Of a DNA stretch of 64,000 nt, positions 35,284 through 45,582 are shown piece by piece (position 1 is the first letter of the stretch; each line of letters starts with the position of its first letter). Below the pieces are notes generated by a model. It did no database searches. It worked only from the letters and a program-made list of their open reading frames with translations, and was not told the origin of the DNA. Both the position numbers and the translations under genes were made by a program. This stretch comes from Rhodothermus sp. (GTDB lineage: Bacteria > Bacteroidota > Rhodothermia > Rhodothermales > Rhodothermaceae): the NCBI GenBank assembly GCA_030950375.1, contig JAUZRN010000007.1, positions 1 through 64,000 on the forward strand, in the 5' to 3' direction.

Positions 35284-35994
35284 TTAAACCGGCCAGCGTT
35301 GCTGCTCCCAGGCCTGCTGCCAGAACATCCACTCGTAGCGCACGCTGGTGCGGAAGGCTTCCTTCGCTCGCTCACGTGCCGCTTCGTCTGCCTCCCGCGC
35401 AAACCGCTCCAGACGCTCCAGCAAGTTATCCATATAGGTGTTGAACTCCGGGTTACTATACATTCGGAGCCAGTCGGCGTACGGGTGCGTGTCGGGAATC
35501 GTGCCCAGCTCCCGCGCCAGATGCTGCCCCAGCTCCACATACAGCCAGGGACACGGCGTAATGGCCGCTACCGCTTCGACCAGCGTACCACGCATGGCTG
35601 TCGCAATCATGTGATCCTGGTAGGCCCGATTGTTCGGCGTCAGCTCAATGCGGGCCACATCTTCCAGCGTGTAGCCCAGCTTCTTGCCGTAACCCGCGTG
35701 CAGTTCGCGTTCGACCACCAGCGCCAGCCGCGCCGCCTCAATGAACCAGAGCTTGTCATCAGGCCGCACGCACCGCGTCGCAATCAGACTGCAGGCATCG
35801 GCAAACGCCTCCAGATAACGGGCATCCTGCATCTGGTAAAAACGAAACCGCTCAGCATCAAGCGTCCCCTCGGCCAGTGCCCGCACGAACGGATGCCGAA
35901 ACGAAGCGCCCCAGACATCCGACGCCGCTTCCAAGCATTCCTGTGCAAACGGCGGTACAGTAAACGGCCGCGCCTTTGCCGGTGCTTCCTGCAT
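35284..35994 (-). CDS. tenA: TenA-family thiaminase II / aminopyrimidine hydrolase
   Basis: A 236-residue all-helical TenA protein. Residues matching the B. subtilis TenA active site are present: Asp in FYQMQDARYLEAF, the nucleophile Cys in ITPCPWLYVELG, and the Glu of RYEWMFWQQAW near the C-terminus. It should deaminate or hydrolyse degraded thiamine (4-amino-5-aminomethyl-2-methylpyrimidine) to the HMP used for thiamine salvage. No TPP riboswitch is recognisable upstream, although a Shine-Dalgarno-like AAGGA is. The MFS gene downstream may carry a related compound. It is divergent from the arsR-ATPase pair. Confidence 0.92.
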   Translation of the reverse strand: MQEAPAKARPFTVPPFAQECLEAASDVWGASFRHPFVRALAEGTLDAERFRFYQMQDARYLEAFADACSLIATRCVRPDDKLWFIEAARLALVVERELHAGYGKKLGYTLEDVARIELTPNNRAYQDHMIATAMRGTLVEAVAAITPCPWLYVELGQHLARELGTIPDTHPYADWLRMYSNPEFNTYMDNLLERLERFAREADEAARERAKEAFRTSVRYEWMFWQQAWEQQRWPV

Positions 35995-36081
35995 GGATCC
36001 TTCATAGTTTGGTGAAGCGAAACACGCTTTGAAAAACCTATCCCTGCGCTCCGGGATCCTTGCATGGGAGTATATCCGCTT

Positions 36082-36105
36082 TTATATTACTACATGCTGA
36101 TATAA
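36082..36105. promoter_or_regulatory. Inverted repeat upstream of the ArsR-type repressor
   Basis: TTATATTA-N8-TGATATAA (one mismatch between arms) lies 12 bases before the arsR start and in the divergent tenA-arsR interval. AT-rich dyads of this type near the start codon are typical ArsR/SmtB operators. I infer that the repressor binds here and controls itself and the P-type ATPase; repression of tenA is also possible because the region is shared. Confidence 0.55.
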
Positions 36106-36117
36106 TAATCAAAACCT

Positions 36118-36450
36118 ATGCTGACTTTCACCCATACAAGACTCGAGCTGAAGGCCAAGCTGTTTCGCGGGCTGGCCGATCCGTCGCGGCTGGCGATCCT
36201 GGAAGCCCTGCGCGATGGGCCGCAGACCGTGACGGTCCTGGTCGAGACCACCGGACTGAGCCAGCCGAACGTCTCCAACCATTTGCGCTGCCTGCTCGAC
36301 TGCGGTCTGGTATGCCGCAGTCGACAGGGACGCTTCGTTGTCTACCGGCTCAGTGACGAGCGCATTGCCGAGCTGCTGCGACTGGCCGAACAGGTACTGG
36401 CCGATGTTGCCCGGGGTGTCTATCGCTGCACTCGATACAACACGCCATGA
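36118..36450 (+). CDS. ArsR/SmtB-family metal sensor, CmtR-like
   Basis: A 110-residue winged-helix repressor. The recognition region reads LSQPNVSNHLRCLLDCGLVC. The Cys-x3-Cys in the helix matches the CmtR-type site (Cys57 and Cys61 in the Mycobacterium tuberculosis protein), and the C-terminal YRCTRYN supplies a cysteine like Cys102. That set senses Cd2+ and Pb2+ in CmtR. It differs from ArsR (CVCDL) and from SmtB-type zinc sites. Its TGA overlaps the ATG of the P1B ATPase by 4 bases, as in cmtR-ctpG type pairs. The predicted operator lies just upstream. Confidence 0.85.
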   Translation: MLTFTHTRLELKAKLFRGLADPSRLAILEALRDGPQTVTVLVETTGLSQPNVSNHLRCLLDCGLVCRSRQGRFVVYRLSDERIAELLRLAEQVLADVARGVYRCTRYNTP

Positions 36451-38523
36451 ACGCAACGGAGATGAAAACGATTGAGCTGCCTGTTGAAGGCATGGATTGC
36501 GCCGAATGTGCGCGTCATGTGGCGCAGGCGCTTGAGGAAGTTCCGGGAGTCTGCCAGGTCAACGTGCTGCTGGGCGCGCAGAAGGCCGTACTGACCGTGG
36601 ATCCAGCGCACTTACCCTCTCCCGAAACGCTCCGTCGCGCCGTCGAAGCGGCTGGCTATCGCGTCCCGGCCGTTTCGGCTTCAACGTCAGACGTGCCTTC
36701 TGCCCGTCGGATTGGCGCCTTGCTGGCTCTGGTGTTTGGTGCTGTGCTGACGGTCGTCGTGCTGGGTGAATGGCTGGGCCTTTTCGAACAGCTCACCGAG
36801 CGCGTGCCCCTACCCGTTGGCGTTGTGTTGGTTGGCCTGCTGGGATACCCGGTCTTTCGGCAGGTGGTGCAGGCACTGCTGCGGGGACGCATTCTTGCAC
36901 ATACGTTGATGAGCGTTGGAGCGCTGGCTGCCCTGGTCGTTGGTGCCTGGCCAACGGCGGCGGTCGTGGTCTTTTTTATGCGCATCGGCGACTATGTGGA
37001 GCGATTCACGACGAATCAGGCCCGACGGGCCCTTCGGGGGCTGAGTCGGCTAATGCCGCGTACGGCTCGTGTGGAGCGTGGCGGGGAGCTGGTCGAAGTG
37101 GCGGCCGAGGCTGTACAAGCCGGCGAGGTGGTGCTGGTGCGTCCAGGTGAACGCGTGCCGGTCGATGGCGAGGTATTCGGCCACGCTCGACACGTCGGCG
37201 CTCACGGGTGAGTCCATGCCGGCCGAGGTAGGCCCGGGCGACGTGGTATGGGCCGCTTCGCTGGTTCGTCAGGGTTATCTGCGCCTGAAAGCCATGCGCA
37301 CGGGCGCTGCCACTACGTTCGGCCGCATTCTGCACCTGGTCGAAACGGCCGAGGCGAACCGGAGTGCCACCGAGCGCCTGGCCGATCGTTTTTCGGTCTA
37401 TTACCTGCCCGTGGTAGCAGCTGTAGCGCTGGCGACTTACCTCCTACGCGGTGATGTGATGGCTACGGTAGCGGTGTTGGTGGTGGCCTGTAGCTGTGCC
37501 TTTGCGCTGGCCACGCCCGTGGCCGTACTGGCCGCCATTGGGGCGGCTGCCCGTCAGGGCATTGTGATCAAAGGAGGCTGCTACCTGGAGACGTTGGCCA
37601 AGGCCGATGTGGTGCTGCTCGATAAAACCGGCACGCTCACGCTGGGCCGGCCGCAACTCACCGATCTGGTGCCGCTTGACAGTCGGTCGTCGGACGAGCT
37701 GCTGGCGCTGGCTGCTGCGGCGGAATATGCCTCGGAGCACCCGCTGGCCGAAGCTATCCGGGAAGCTGCCCGCTCACGTGGTCTGCCGCTGCGCCCTCCT
37801 GACGAAGCGCATCCGTTGCCGGGTGTCGGTATTGAAGCTCGCATCGACGGCCATCGGGTACGCCTGCAGCGCCTGCCCGACCCCGATCGTTTTCCTGAGG
37901 CAGTCCGGCTGGCGACCGAGGGAAAAACGCTCATCCTGATGGAAGTGGACGGCCGTCCGGCAGCCCTGCTGGCAGCTGCCGACACCGAGCGCCCGGGGCT
38001 GCGTGAGGCCCTGGCAGCCCTACGGCGGCTGGGCTTCCACCATTTAGAGCTGCTCACGGGCGACCATGCCCGGGCCGCCGAGCCGCTGGCCCATCGGCTG
38101 GGGCTACGCTGCCGGGCTGGTCTGCTGCCCGACGACAAGATTCGCATAGTCCGCGAATATCAAGCACAGGGCCACACGGTGGTCATGATCGGCGACGGCA
38201 TCAACGACGCACCGGCCCTCTTGCAGGCCGATGTGGGCATCGCCATGGGATCCGGCACCGATGTGGCGCTCGACACGGCCGCCATTGTGCTGCTCCGTGA
38301 CGACTGGCATCAGCTCCCTGCGCTGTTTCAGCTGGCGCGTCGCACGCGCCGTACTATTGCCGTGAATCTGGGCTTTACCGCGCTCTACAACCTGATTGGC
38401 CTGGCACTGGCCGCGCTGGGCTATCTGCCGCCTATTCTGGCGGCCGCCGCCCAGTCACTTCCCGACCTGGGTATTCTGGGCAACTCGGCGCGCCTGCTTC
38501 GCGCCCGCCTGTCGAATCACTGA
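36447..38523 (+). pseudogene. Heavy-metal P1B-type ATPase split by a one-base frameshift
   Basis: Two frames together encode one ATPase of about 691 residues. The first (36447-37211) has an HMA domain (VEGMDCAECARHVA), membrane helices and the actuator start (RPGERVPVDGEV). The frame then breaks at about 37176. The second frame continues with ATLDTSALTGES, CSC in the membrane helix (VVACSCAFALATP), DKTGTLTLGRP, the SEHPLAEA segment, [10 protein letters not shown] and the final [16 protein letters not shown]. Removing one T at 37176-37177 joins DGEV to SATLDTSALTGES. Whether this is a real mutation, a sequencing error or programmed shifting cannot be decided. The metal motif CSC replaces the usual CPC. 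With its CmtR-like repressor, Cd/Pb/Zn export is likely. Confidence 0.9.
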
Positions 38524-38642
38524 GCAGTAACTGCCATCCTGTCACCCGTAAGCCAGCCGGTACATTTTTCGAAAATGGATGGTATACGCACATTGACTGG
38601 CAACGTGTCAGGGAGCGCAAACCAAAGAACCAGAAAAAAACG

Positions 38643-41285
<2,643 letters not shown>

Positions 41286-41312
41286 GCGCTGGCGCCGGTG
41301 GCTTCGTCCTCC

Positions 41313-41344
41313 AGCCCGGGCCCGAAAGCGGGTCCGGGCTTTTT
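41313..41344 (+). terminator. Intrinsic terminator after clpB
   Basis: A 12-base stem (AGCCCGGGCCCG / CGGGTCCGGGCT, one G-T pair) with an AAAG loop is followed by TTTTT. It lies 28 bases after the clpB stop and ends 5 bases before the convergent nrdJ stop. On the opposite strand there is no T-run, so it acts in the clpB direction. Confidence 0.92.
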
Positions 41345-41348
41345 GTTT

Positions 41349-43235
41349 TCAGTCGGCCTCGCGCTCGATACTGCAGCAGTGCGTGCTTTCGGCCACCCCG
41401 GCATTGATCGCTTCCAGCACGGCTCCTCGAACCGGACTGGGCCGATACGTGGTGCATCCTTTCAGACCGTGTTCGTAGGCCCAGTCGTAGAGCTGCCGAA
41501 AGACTTCAAAAGGCGTTTCGGCCGGCACATTCACCGTCTTGGAAATAGCCCCGTCCACATAGGGCTGCAAGGCTGCCTGCATCTTCAGATGATCATAGGG
41601 ATCCAGGTGTTGTGCATCCACAAACGCCTCCGGAAGCATTTCACGGTCGCCATGCAGGCGCTGCCAGAGACGCAATGCATAGTCGGTAAGCGTATAGGCC
41701 TGGCGTTCCCCGTCAAATCCCAGAATGTAGCGGGTGTAGCGATAGGCAAAGACGGGTTCGATGCCACTCGACACATTGTTGGCCAGCAGGCTGATCGTTC
41801 CGGTAGGGGCAATCGAAAGCAGGTGACTGTTTCGAATCCCATAGGTGGCAATACCCTGGCGAATGTCCTCAGGTAGCGCCTGAATGAAGGGACTTTCCAG
41901 ATAGCGCTCTCGGTCAAAGAAAGGAAAGGGGCCTTTCTCACGGGCCAGGGCAATAGATGCGCGATAGGCCGTATAGCAGATCGTCTGCATGATGCGCGCG
42001 GCCAGCTGCCGCGCTTCGTCCGAAGCATAGTGCAGTCCCAGCATGATCAGCGCATCGGCCAGGCCGGTAATGCCCAGTCCAATGCGCCGCGTACCACGTG
42101 CCTGCTCAGCCTGCGCCGGCAATGGGAAGCCCGACACGTCGATGACGTTGTCCAGCAAGCGCACGGCCACGGCGACGGTCTCCTGAATTCCTTCCCAGTC
42201 AAGGTCGGCCTCGGGCGTAAAGGGTGCCCGCACGAAGCGCGTCAGGTTGATCGAACCCAGATCACAGGCGCCATAAGGAGGCAAGGGCTGTTCTCCGCAG
42301 GGATTCGTCGCCGTAATCTGTTCGCGATAGGCCAGGTTATTCATTCGATTGATCGTGTCGATGAAAAGCACGCCAGGCTCGGCATAATCGTAGGTGGCAC
42401 GCAGGATCTGCTCCCAGAGCGCCCGCGCCTTTACGACACGCAGCACGCGGCAGGGCACCGGACGGTCGGTGCCGGTCCAGCGTCGGTAAACGATCGGCCT
42501 GTCGCCTGGTCCTTCTTCCGCCAATGCGACCGCTGGAAAAACCAGAGGCCAGTCAGCATCGCGCCGCACGGCCTCCATAAAGGCGTCGAAGACCTGTACC
42601 GACAGGTTGAAGTGGGTCAGCATGCCGGGGCGCTGTTTGACTGTAACAAACGTTTCGACATCGGGATGATCGCATCGCAGGGTGGCCATCATCGCCCCCC
42701 GCCGCGCTCCCGTTGAGAGTAGCGTGGCACACATGGCATCCCAGATATGCATGAACGAGACCGGTCCCGATGCAATCGTGCCGGTCGTGCGCGCCCGCGT
42801 GCCGGCTGGCCGTAGCGTCGAAAAGTCATACCCAACTCCTCCCCCCTGCTGCATGGTCAACGCTCCTTCCTTCAGGCTATCGAAGATGCCATCGAGTGAA
42901 TCTTTGATAACGCCCATTACGAAGCAATTGAAGAGCGTTACGCGGTGGCGCGTGCCTGCGCCGGCCAGAATACGTCCGCCTGGCAAAAACTTGAAGCCAT
43001 AGAGCACCTGATAGAAGCGTTCGGCCCAGCGCGCCCGTTCCGGTTCCGGCTCGACGGCCGCCAGAGCTTGCGCTACCCGGCGCCAGGTGTCTTCGATGGT
43101 CTGATCGCGGACGACCGCGCCTTCCCGATAGCGGTACTTCGCATCCCAGACGTGCCAGGAGACCGGCTCCTGAAAATGAGGTCCCAGGTTCGGTAGTGCT
43201 TCCTCAGCCATGGTCTGTGCATTCGATAAGCCCAT
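41349..43235 (-). CDS. nrdJ: Class II (B12-dependent) ribonucleotide reductase
   Basis: A ribonucleotide reductase large-chain protein of about 628 residues. Features include FNCFVMGVIKDS (active-site Cys), the finger-loop GACDLGSINLTRF after NPCGEQPLPPY, GIGITGLADALIML and APTGTISLLANN. There is no small subunit gene nearby, and the overall form is that of single-chain adenosylcobalamin-dependent NrdJ. The C-terminus (ESTHCCSIEREAD) ends in an adjacent Cys pair rather than the separated redox Cys pair of many NrdJ proteins. The start is uncertain: ATG 43235 or 43211. folA and thyA lie upstream on the same strand, linking the three to dNTP synthesis. Confidence 0.93.
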   Translation of the reverse strand: MGLSNAQTMAEEALPNLGPHFQEPVSWHVWDAKYRYREGAVVRDQTIEDTWRRVAQALAAVEPEPERARWAERFYQVLYGFKFLPGGRILAGAGTRHRVTLFNCFVMGVIKDSLDGIFDSLKEGALTMQQGGGVGYDFSTLRPAGTRARTTGTIASGPVSFMHIWDAMCATLLSTGARRGAMMATLRCDHPDVETFVTVKQRPGMLTHFNLSVQVFDAFMEAVRRDADWPLVFPAVALAEEGPGDRPIVYRRWTGTDRPVPCRVLRVVKARALWEQILRATYDYAEPGVLFIDTINRMNNLAYREQITATNPCGEQPLPPYGACDLGSINLTRFVRAPFTPEADLDWEGIQETVAVAVRLLDNVIDVSGFPLPAQAEQARGTRRIGLGITGLADALIMLGLHYASDEARQLAARIMQTICYTAYRASIALAREKGPFPFFDRERYLESPFIQALPEDIRQGIATYGIRNSHLLSIAPTGTISLLANNVSSGIEPVFAYRYTRYILGFDGERQAYTLTDYALRLWQRLHGDREMLPEAFVDAQHLDPYDHLKMQAALQPYVDGAISKTVNVPAETPFEVFRQLYDWAYEHGLKGCTTYRPSPVRGAVLEAINAGVAESTHCCSIEREAD

Positions 43236-43322
43236 CCTTGCTTGAGCATAACGCAACCGCCATGTTTGAGATTTGCCGCGGTGCAAAGCCCGGTCGAGGT
43301 CCAGAAAAAAATGGCCAAATCG

Positions 43323-43862
43323 TTACGGTACAGGCACGTCCGGCCGACGTCGGTAGGTCACAAACCGAAAGCCCGGGTGCTGCTCGACGGCCACTTCTTC
43401 AAAAATGGAGCCGATAAGCGATTCATAAGGAGGAAAGAAAGTGTCGCCCTCATAGTCACCTTCGACCAGCGTCAGCTCCAGCCGGTCTGCGCGCGGCAGA
43501 AACTGGGCATACACGTGGGCTCCGCCGGCAATAAACAGCTGGGGCACCGGGCCAACCGCAGCCAGCGCTGCCTCTACACTGGGATACACCTCGACATTCG
43601 CCAGATCCGGATAAGTACGGGTTCGGGAAAGCACCAGGTGGCGTCGTCCCGGTAGCGGTCCGCCAAATTGCTCCAGCAGCGATTCAAACGTCTTGCGCCC
43701 CATCAGAAGTGGATGCCCCATCGTCAGCTGCTTGAAGCGTCGCAGGTCTTCCGGCAAATGCCAGGGCAGCCGTCCATCACGGCCGATCACCCGGTTTTTT
43801 TCGGCCAGCGCGGCAATCAGGATGATCTCCGGCTGCCGGGAAGTTGTTTGCACCTGGTCCAT
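43323..43862 (-). CDS. folA: Dihydrofolate reductase
   Basis: A protein of about 179 residues with DHFR hallmarks: AALAEKNRVIGRDGRLPWHL, the active-site acid in LPEDLRRFK, MGRKTFESL and the later GGAHVYAQFLPRADRLEL strand. It reduces dihydrofolate to tetrahydrofolate with NADPH, restoring the folate oxidised by ThyA. It starts 9 bases after the thyA stop, so the two form a thyA-folA operon. The ATG at 43862 is taken over a TTG six bases upstream. nrdJ follows on the same strand after an 87-base gap. Confidence 0.97.
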   Translation of the reverse strand: MDQVQTTSRQPEIILIAALAEKNRVIGRDGRLPWHLPEDLRRFKQLTMGHPLLMGRKTFESLLEQFGGPLPGRRHLVLSRTRTYPDLANVEVYPSVEAALAAVGPVPQLFIAGGAHVYAQFLPRADRLELTLVEGDYEGDTFFPPYESLIGSIFEEVAVEQHPGFRFVTYRRRPDVPVP

Positions 43863-43871
43863 GAGCAATGG

Positions 43872-44723
43872 CTACACAGCTATCGGTGCCTTAATGGGCG
43901 GATGATACTGGTAGTTCACGAACTCGAAGTCTTCCCATCGATAGTCGAAGATCGACGGAGGCTTGCGCCGAATTACTAACCGGGGCAATGGATAGGGCTC
44001 GCGGGAAAGCAGTTCGTTTACCTGATCCAGATGGTTCAGGTAGATATGGCAATCGCCCCCCGTCCAGATCAGCTCGCCCACGTCCAGCTCGGTCTGCTGC
44101 GCCATCATGTGCGTGAGCAGGCTGTAGGAGGCAATGTTAAAGGGCACGCCCAGAAACGCATCGGCCGATCGCTGATAGACCTGACACGATAGCCGCGGCC
44201 GATCCCACTCGGGCCGGTCGGCCACGTAGAACTGAAACAGCACATGACAGGGCGCCAGAGCCATCCGCCCCTGCCGCACATTTTCCTGGGGAGAGCGTCT
44301 TTCATCGGGCAGGTCGGCTACGTTCCAGGCGCTCACCAGATGCCGCCGGGACCAGGGGCGCTCCCGAATCGAACGCACTACCGCGGCGATCTGGTCGATC
44401 TCACGTCCGTCCAGCGCAAGCCACCGACGCCACTGCTTACCGTAGATAGGTCCCAGTTCACCCTCTTCTGTCGCCCACTCATCCCAGATCGTCACGCCAT
44501 GATCGTGCAGGTACTTCAGGTTGGTGTCGCCCCGTAAAAACCAAAGCAGCTCATACACGACACTTTTAATATGGATCTTCTTGGTGGTGACCAGGGGGAA
44601 TCCCGCCTGCAGATCAAACCGCATCTGGTAGCCGAACACGCTGATTGTGCCAACGCCTGTGCGATCGACGCGACGCGTGCCCTCCTCCAGGATATGACGC
44701 AGGAAATCGTGATACTGACGCAT
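43872..44723 (-). CDS. thyA: Thymidylate synthase
   Basis: A 283-residue ThyA. It begins [20 protein letters not shown] and has the arginine pair RPWSRRHLV, the nucleophile Cys in [31 protein letters not shown] and the ending [17 protein letters not shown]. It converts dUMP to dTMP with methylene-tetrahydrofolate. It is the first gene of the thyA-folA pair, next to nrdJ. The opposite-strand small gene starts 81 bases away. Confidence 0.98.
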   Translation of the reverse strand: MRQYHDFLRHILEEGTRRVDRTGVGTISVFGYQMRFDLQAGFPLVTTKKIHIKSVVYELLWFLRGDTNLKYLHDHGVTIWDEWATEEGELGPIYGKQWRRWLALDGREIDQIAAVVRSIRERPWSRRHLVSAWNVADLPDERRSPQENVRQGRMALAPCHVLFQFYVADRPEWDRPRLSCQVYQRSADAFLGVPFNIASYSLLTHMMAQQTELDVGELIWTGGDCHIYLNHLDQVNELLSREPYPLPRLVIRRKPPSIFDYRWEDFEFVNYQYHPPIKAPIAV

Positions 44724-44804
44724 AGTATGTCGGAACGTCGTGGGATGACCCTCGTTCTTCCGGCGGACGCTCTCAATCTACGAACAACCGACCCAAGAGG
44801 AAAT

Positions 44805-45065
44805 ATGGATCCGACGCTTCACCAGAAGCAGGGCATCAATCATCTGAAGCGTGTGCTGGCCTACGCGCCGCTGGTAGCGGAAAATGGGCGGGCTCAAGTA
44901 CACCTGACGCAGGAAGACTGGTTCGTCGTGGCCGACACGCTTTTCCGGATGCACACGCCCAGAGAGCTGCTGCCTCCGGAGATTCAGGAGTATCGGCTGA
45001 CCAATGAGAACCGCACAATCGAGCTGATCACACCAGATCTGGTCATTGCGGTGGAAATGTTCTGA
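44805..45065 (+). CDS. Small hypothetical protein between thyA and apaG
   Basis: An 86-residue soluble protein (MDPTLHQKQGINHLKRVLAY at the start, ELITPDLVIAVEMF at the end). AGAGGA sits 5 bases before the ATG at 44805, which is a good reason to choose this start; a longer frame begins upstream but overlaps thyA. No family is recognised. The central LTQEDWFVVADTLFRMHTP looks helical. It ends 3 bases before the convergent apaG stop. No function can be given. Confidence 0.65.
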   Translation: MDPTLHQKQGINHLKRVLAYAPLVAENGRAQVHLTQEDWFVVADTLFRMHTPRELLPPEIQEYRLTNENRTIELITPDLVIAVEMF

Positions 45066-45068
45066 GTT

Positions 45069-45452
45069 TCAATTGGCGGCCACCCGTAGGTCGAAGCGCG
45101 GGATGGTCACGCGAAAACGACGGCCGTCGGGCCAGCGCATCAGGTAGTATCCTTCCATGGTACCGCTCAGCGATGACAGAATACAGTAACTGCTGTAGAT
45201 GTGGGCATGGCCGGGCTCAATGATGGGTTGCTGGCCGATCACTCCGGCCCCTTCCACTTCACGCACCGACCCATCTCCTTCTTCAATACGCCAGTAACGC
45301 CGTAGCAACTGTACCGGTGTGTCTGTCCGGTTTTCAATGCTGATGAAATAGGCGAAAACGAACCGCTTTTCAAAAAAGTCGGACGGATCATCCAGATAGA
45401 CCGGACGTACGGTGACCCGTACCCCTCGTGTCGTTGCGGCATAAGGGACCAT
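45069..45452 (-). CDS. apaG: ApaG-family protein
   Basis: A 127-residue protein with the ApaG Ig-like fold: VTVRPVYLDD near the start, then YFISIENRTDTPVQLLRRYW, a GAGVIGQQPIIEPGHAHIYS turn, the segment SSLSGTMEGYYLM and the closing FRVTIPRFDLRV. The full length matches the family (~125-130). ApaG is associated with Co2+/Mg2+ efflux phenotypes and 16S rRNA maturation neighbours in other bacteria; no such partner is present here. Single gene on the minus strand. Confidence 0.93.
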   Translation of the reverse strand: MVPYAATTRGVRVTVRPVYLDDPSDFFEKRFVFAYFISIENRTDTPVQLLRRYWRIEEGDGSVREVEGAGVIGQQPIIEPGHAHIYSSYCILSSLSGTMEGYYLMRWPDGRRFRVTIPRFDLRVAAN

Positions 45453-45582
45453 GTTGGCTCCGCGCTTTTATTAAAGCAAGGTAGCGGTTGAACTCCCCGC
45501 ATCTTTTTGCGTTGCATTTTTTTACGAAATGCCGGACGTTTCAGTAGATAGCTTCCATCAATCCGCCGTTGTTTCTTCAATT

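Noticed and set aside
35995-36117. Possible TPP riboswitch upstream of tenA
   Set aside because: The region lacks the conserved CTGAGA and CCTGATCTGGATAATGCC-type segments and is shared with the divergent arsR promoter.
38524-38642. CIRCE or heat-shock promoter before clpB
   Set aside because: No TTAGCACTC-N9-GAGTGCTAA element; only a short TTTTCGAAAA palindrome and a TTGACT without a matching -10 are present.
43236-43322. Possible cobalamin riboswitch before the B12-dependent nrdJ
   Set aside because: The gap is under 90 bases and contains no recognisable B12 box or multi-hairpin core.
44571-44804. Longer N-terminal version of the 86-residue protein starting inside thyA
   Set aside because: It would overlap thyA by over 150 bases, and a strong ribosome site exists at the 44805 ATG.
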